Part shown: piece by piece, positions 46,268 to 49,570 of the stretch | Layout: the number at the start of each line of letters is the position of its first letter | Numbering within the stretch: the first letter of the stretch is position 1 | Assembly: GCA_031274425.1 (NCBI GenBank) | Contig: JAISQE010000045.1 | Location: forward strand, 1-49,570 | DNA length: 49,570 nucleotides | Direction of reading: 5' to 3' | Source: Synergistaceae bacterium | GTDB taxonomy: Bacteria > Synergistota > Synergistia > Synergistales > Aminobacteriaceae | Notes under the pieces: model-generated | Databases searched by the model: none | The model's input: only the letters and a program-made list of their open reading frames with translations | Told to the model about the DNA's origin: nothing | Translations under genes and position numbers: made by a program

Positions 46268-47070
46268 AACGACACCTCGCACACAGTCGCCTCGTAGTCG
46301 AAGGGCTTCACGATCGACGGGCTGTCGCCGCAAACGGCGCAGTCGTCCCTCCGAGGCAACTTGAGCTTGCGGAACTCCATCGCCAGAGCGTCGTAAGTCA
46401 GGAGCGAGCCCGTCAACAGCTGCCCTATTCCCACGATGTACTTTACGGCCTCCATCGCCTGCAGGCTGCCGATCACGCCCGCCACCGCCCCGATGACCCC
46501 GGCCTGACGGCAGGTAGGCACCGCGTCGGGCGGCGGAGGCGTCTCGAAGACGCAGCGATAACAGGGCCCCGCTCCGGGGACGTAGGTCATGAGCTGTCCT
46601 TGAAAACGGATGATTCCCGCGTGGGAGAAGGGCTTACGCGCCAAAACGCAGGCGTCGTTGATCAGAAATTTGGCCGGGAAGTTGTCGGTGCCGTCGATCA
46701 CGAAATCATAGTTTTCGATCAGGTCGAGCACGTTGTTCGCGTTGACGAAAATCCGATGCGCGTTTACTTTTATATCGGGGTTGACGGCCTCCATCGCCTC
46801 GCGGGCCGAGTCGACCTTGGGTTTGCCCACGTCCGCGGCGCCGTGAAGCACCTGTCTTTGCAGATTGGAGAGATCCACGGCGTCGGCGTCGGCTATGCCG
46901 ATTACCCCCACTCCGGCGGCCGCCAAGTAGAGAGCGGCGGGCGACCCGAGCCCTCCGGCCCCGACGATCAGCACGCGGCTTTCCATCAAGCGCTTTTGCC
47001 CCTTCACTCCGACCTCTTTGAGAATGATGTGCCGGGAATAGCGCTCCATCTGCGCGTTCGAAAAAATCAT
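46264..47070 (-). CDS. ThiF/MoeB-type E1 adenylyltransferase for the sulfur carrier
   Basis: The 268-residue enzyme adenylates the C-terminal glycine of the ThiS-like carrier so that sulfur can be attached. It has the nucleotide site GAGGLGSP (37-44), the DADAVDLSNLQRQ block (61-73), two structural zinc pairs (C170/C173 in CYRC and C244/C247 in CAVC) and the conserved cysteine C187 in TCRQAGVIG. There is no rhodanese domain. The start ATG shares one base with the carrier stop (TGATG), and the JAMM gene overlaps the 3' end. Confidence 0.92.
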   Translation of the reverse strand: MIFSNAQMERYSRHIILKEVGVKGQKRLMESRVLIVGAGGLGSPAALYLAAAGVGVIGIADADAVDLSNLQRQVLHGAADVGKPKVDSAREAMEAVNPDIKVNAHRIFVNANNVLDLIENYDFVIDGTDNFPAKFLINDACVLARKPFSHAGIIRFQGQLMTYVPGAGPCYRCVFETPPPPDAVPTCRQAGVIGAVAGVIGSLQAMEAVKYIVGIGQLLTGSLLTYDALAMEFRKLKLPRRDDCAVCGDSPSIVKPFDYEATVCEVSL

Positions 47071-47279
47071 CAGGCTTTCCCGCCCCCCATGAAGTAGAGA
47101 AACTCGACGTTGTCGTCTTCCTTCAGAAACGTGGTCTCGAAGTTCTCGCGCTTGACGAAGACGTCGTTGATAGAAACCGAGACGTACATGGGCGTTTCCA
47201 CCTTCTCTTCCACCAAAAGCCGCGCCACGGTTACCCCCTCCGGGTAGTCCTTTTTGACGCCCGCGATGATGAGATTCAT
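47070..47279 (-). CDS. ThiS/MoaD-like sulfur carrier with C-terminal extension
   Basis: The start is the ATG at 47279, behind AAGGGGGGAAAAGA. The 69-residue ubiquitin-fold protein ends FMGGGKA. Carriers need a free C-terminal Gly-Gly for thiocarboxylate formation, so KA (or GKA) must be removed first, matching the JAMM protease of the same operon. This agrees with the HcyS/HcyF/HcyD system known from Wolinella succinogenes, where the carrier is also processed. The central ETPMYVSVSINDVFVKREN strands and VEFLYFMGGG end are typical of the family. Confidence 0.88.
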   Translation of the reverse strand: MNLIIAGVKKDYPEGVTVARLLVEEKVETPMYVSVSINDVFVKRENFETTFLKEDDNVEFLYFMGGGKA

Positions 47280-47292
47280 TCTTTTCCCCCCT

Positions 47293-47544
47293 TCACGCGT
47301 CCTCACGGCCCTTTCGCACGATCAAGCTGCAGGTGCCGTCTTTGTTGTCGATCAATTTCAGGATTTGGTGTCCTTCGTCCTTGATGCTGCGGGGCACGTT
47401 CTGAACCGGTTCCCCCTCGTTCATCCGAATGGAGATCACCTGGCCCTCCTCGAGCTCCTCCATCGCCACCTTCGCCTTGACAAAAGTGACGGGACAGACC
47501 ACGTCGGTGATGTCGACGCTTTCGTCGACGGGGTATTCAGGCAT
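47293..47544 (-). CDS. TusA-like sulfur-relay protein
   Basis: The start is the ATG at 47544 (MPEYPVDESVD), overlapping the sulfite reductase stop by 8 bases; a longer frame upstream lies inside that gene. The 83-residue protein has the single functional cysteine in DITDVVCPVTFVKAKVAMEEL, the Cys-Pro motif of the TusA family. It probably carries sulfur from the reductase or a persulfide donor to the carrier system. It lies 13 bases before the carrier gene. Confidence 0.9.
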   Translation of the reverse strand: MPEYPVDESVDITDVVCPVTFVKAKVAMEELEEGQVISIRMNEGEPVQNVPRSIKDEGHQILKLIDNKDGTCSLIVRKGREDA

Positions 47545-48400
47545 GAGAGGCCGCCTCCAGCGCCTTTTGCAGGGCGTCCCATCCGGCCCGATCGATGGCG
47601 GTCCGAAAACGCTCTCCCGACTTCGCGTACTCCGCGAAGAAGTCCACCGCGGCGTCGGCGACCCGGAAAAGCGTCTCCTTGTCCGTGACGATGGGAAGGA
47701 TTTCCTTGCCCCGCGCAATTCGATTTCCAAAAGTGCCGCCGAAGGAGAGAACGTAACTGGGCTTCCCCTTCCAGGACCCGGACGGACAAGATTTGACGCA
47801 CCTTCCGCAGTTGTTGCACTTCGACTCGTTCACTTCCAGGCGGTCCTCAAGGACTGTGATGGCGTTCGTCCGGCATGCCTTGGCGCAGACATTGCAGAAG
47901 ACGCAGGAGTCCTTTTCCCATTGAATCAGGTAACCGCCTTTCACCCCCAGGTCGTTTTCCTCCGCCTTGAGACAGTTGTTCTGGCAGCCCGTCACCCCGA
48001 ACTTGAATTTGTGGGGCAATTCCCTTCCGAAGTAGCGCTCCGATATTTCCACGGCCAACCCGTAGGTGTCGATGCAACCGCTGGGGCAAATCGAGCTGCC
48101 CTGGCAGGCCGTCACGGTGCGCACCCTGGGCCCGCAGACCCCCGTATGGACGCCCCCGTCCAGCAGCTCCGATTTCACGGCGTCTATGTCTCCCAGCTTT
48201 ATGAAGGGAATTTCGACTCCCTGCCGGGACGTCAGATGGACATGCCCGTCGCCGTATTTTTTCGACACGTTGGCGATGGTGACGATCTGTTCCGCCGTCA
48301 GGTTTCCGCCGATCACTTTGAGCCTCAGCGAAAAGTTGTTTTTTTGTTTCTGGCGCATGAACCCGCCGTTTTTAAGCGCTTTGTAATCCACCTCTGCCAT
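47537..48400 (-). CDS. Small siroheme/[4Fe-4S] sulfite reductase with ferredoxin domain
   Basis: The 287-residue protein has the siroheme-iron-sulfur ligand pattern C99-x5-C105 (ACQGSSIC) and C139-x3-C143 (GCQNNC). A ferredoxin insert carries two 4Fe-4S motifs (C166, C169, C172, C176 and C195, C198, C201, C205). This compact form resembles AsrC and the single-chain assimilatory sulfite reductases of anaerobes, which make sulfide from sulfite. It opens the operon leading to carrier-bound sulfur and MetY. A G-rich ribosome-binding site lies about 9 bases before the ATG. Confidence 0.9.
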   Translation of the reverse strand: MAEVDYKALKNGGFMRQKQKNNFSLRLKVIGGNLTAEQIVTIANVSKKYGDGHVHLTSRQGVEIPFIKLGDIDAVKSELLDGGVHTGVCGPRVRTVTACQGSSICPSGCIDTYGLAVEISERYFGRELPHKFKFGVTGCQNNCLKAEENDLGVKGGYLIQWEKDSCVFCNVCAKACRTNAITVLEDRLEVNESKCNNCGRCVKSCPSGSWKGKPSYVLSFGGTFGNRIARGKEILPIVTDKETLFRVADAAVDFFAEYAKSGERFRTAIDRAGWDALQKALEAASHA

Positions 48401-48488
48401 GCGAAACTTCTCCCCCTCTGGAAATCCGCGCCCGCCCTATCCGACGCGCAAAATGATCTCGCAAAGACAATGCCTATAATATATATAA

Positions 48489-48516
48489 GAATACAATGCA
48501 TTATCTTACAGTATTC
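48489..48516. promoter_or_regulatory. Inverted repeat GAATAC-N16-GTATTC, possible operator of the sulfur operon
   Basis: GAATAC (48489-48494) and GTATTC (48511-48516) are perfect complements spaced by 16 bases. They flank the -10 element (48500-48505) of the minus-strand sulfur operon, so a bound repressor would block transcription. Confidence 0.4.
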
Positions 48517-48529
48517 CGCCTTTTGTCAA
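48500..48529 (-). promoter_or_regulatory. Promoter of the sulfite reductase-metY operon
   Basis: On the minus strand TTGACA (48529-48524) is followed after 18 bases by GATAAT (48505-48500). The -35 box overlaps the stop codon of the FtsK-like gene. About 100 bases of leader precede the sulfite reductase ATG. Confidence 0.6.
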
Positions 48530-49570
48530 TGGACATGGGGGAGAGCGGCGGGGCCGTGAACCTCAGGGCCCTGAACGCCCGGCGTCGAAAAACACTCCGC
48601 CCCCAGCATGTCCGTCGAGGCCAGGGGGGCCTGGAGCCGCTGCAGGGAAACGCTGCCCCCCACGAGCATGTCCCCGTGCCCCAAAAGATATTGCGCCTGC
48701 CCGACGCCCTCCCCCAGAATGATCTGGCTGTTGGCTTGGCTGGTCACCTTCAAGGCGACGCGCAACTGCAGGTTCGCCTTGATGATGCCCGTCACCACTT
48801 TTGCGTCCGGGCGCTGCGTCGCCAGGATCAAGTGAATTCCGGCGGCCCGCCCCTTCTGGCAGATGCGCTGCACGAAAGTCTCCAACTCGACTCGGGTCTG
48901 AGAGCTGACGATCATGTCCGCGTATTCGTCGATGATCACCACGCGCCGCTTCAGGCTATCCGCGCTTTGCGCGTTGTACCCGACGATGTCGGACACGCCC
49001 GCGCCCTCCATCAGAACGTAGCGGCGCTCCATCTCATCGACCGTCGCCGACAACGCCTCCATGGCGTCCTCGGTGTCCAGCAGCAGCTTTCCTTCCTCAA
49101 GGCAACGAAGCGTTTTCAGGTCCGTAAACGTGACGCGTTTGGGATCGATGAGGGTGAAACTCAGGCTGTCGCGGGGCGCGCACAGAAGCAGCGAGACGAC
49201 GATGGAGCGCAGCAGCACGCTTTTGCCGCTGCCGGAGGTACCGCCGATCAGGATGCTCGTCATGATCGGCTCGGCCAAGTCCGCCCAAAAGACCTCGCCG
49301 TCGATGTCCAGCCCCAAGGGAAACGCGGCGGCGGACTTTGGGCGACCGGAGGCGCGTTGCATCATGTCCGTCAGAGTCAACGTCTGCCGGTCGTCTCTCG
49401 GCACGTCGATACTGACGTAGCCGTTTTGCGGAGCGATCAGCGGCGGAGCCGAAAGGGCCAGCGCCACCTGCAGGTCCTTGGCCGTGTTTTCGATCTTGCT
49501 CACGGTGGTCTTGGGCTTTTTCTCCATGTCCGGCTTGACCTTCAGGCGAATGAAACAGGGACTGTAGACG
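48526..49570 (-). CDS. FtsK/SpoIIIE-type DNA translocase, 5' part outside the window
   Basis: The frame is open to the window edge at 49570 with no start codon needed inside, so the N-terminal part is missing. The visible 347 residues contain the FtsK core: FIRLKVKPDME..TVSKIENTAKDLQVAL, Walker A GGTSGSGKS, IDPKRVTFTDL, Walker B RRVVIIDEYADMI, and the GIHLILATQRPDAKVVTGIIKANLQLRVALKV arginine-finger region. After QYLLGHGDML the usual winged-helix gamma domain that reads KOPS-like sites is absent. The chain stops about 35 residues later with a Pro/His-rich end. It may thus be a variant translocase and not the cell-division FtsK. Confidence 0.85.
   Translation of the reverse strand, partial: VYSPCFIRLKVKPDMEKKPKTTVSKIENTAKDLQVALALSAPPLIAPQNGYVSIDVPRDDRQTLTLTDMMQRASGRPKSAAAFPLGLDIDGEVFWADLAEPIMTSILIGGTSGSGKSVLLRSIVVSLLLCAPRDSLSFTLIDPKRVTFTDLKTLRCLEEGKLLLDTEDAMEALSATVDEMERRYVLMEGAGVSDIVGYNAQSADSLKRRVVIIDEYADMIVSSQTRVELETFVQRICQKGRAAGIHLILATQRPDAKVVTGIIKANLQLRVALKVTSQANSQIILGEGVGQAQYLLGHGDMLVGGSVSLQRLQAPLASTDMLGAECFSTPGVQGPEVHGPAALPHVH

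Overview
The window reads as a chromosomal segment of a strictly anaerobic, probably diderm (Gram-negative type) bacterium with moderately high G+C. The clues are a 2-oxoacid:ferredoxin oxidoreductase (KorDABC), a K+-dependent-type membrane pyrophosphatase, a small siroheme/ferredoxin sulfite reductase, a radical SAM enzyme and a CsgG-like envelope protein. This combination fits Synergistota best. That is an inference from gene content; no rRNA or tRNA gene is present to confirm it. The window contains no integrase, transposase, CRISPR array or prophage module.

Layout. 1-1400: secreted alpha/beta hydrolase, a clear terminator, then a poorly coding stretch. 1419-6812 (minus): ferric-iron-type ABC importer (binding protein, two ATPases, one fused permease) plus a small membrane protein. 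7070-15100 (minus): tightly packed run of HD-GYP protein, korDABC, Nudix hydrolase, miaA, ispH and rpsA. 15203-18103: DUF4365-like protein, small coiled-coil protein, DUF819 membrane protein. 18306-24706 (plus): YhdT-like protein and PanF symporter, typA, hisS, KdgT-type permease. 24798-28380 (minus): CsgG-like protein and hppA. 28492-39602 (minus): a hybrid kinase/FIST pair, peroxiredoxin, rsmA, YbaK, CDF transporter, MalY-type PLP enzyme and a large Cache hybrid kinase. 39801-44447 (plus): a leader with a short Cys-ending ORF and a terminator, then radical SAM enzyme, PNPOx-like flavin-fold protein and an SsuABC-like sulfonate-type ABC importer. 48400-44476 (minus, convergent): sulfite reductase, TusA, ThiS-like carrier, E1, JAMM protease and MetY. 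48526-49570: C-terminal part of an FtsK/SpoIIIE-type ATPase cut by the window edge.

The two sulfur clusters at the right end face each other and make a coherent story. The minus-strand operon looks like the protein-thiocarboxylate route to homocysteine: sulfite is reduced to sulfide, loaded on a small carrier whose C-terminal tail is trimmed by the JAMM protease, and passed to O-acetylhomoserine. The plus-strand operon pairs a sulfonate-type importer with a radical SAM enzyme and a flavin-fold protein, where aerobic bacteria would have the O2-dependent SsuDE pair. An oxygen-independent organosulfur scavenging pathway feeding this methionine route is the most interesting hypothesis here.

A second theme is the number of short (7-21 bp) degenerate tandem duplications, mostly at gene junctions. 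In several cases they duplicate the translation start so that micro-ORFs run stop-into-start toward the real gene (CDF transporter, hisS, the region before typA, metY).
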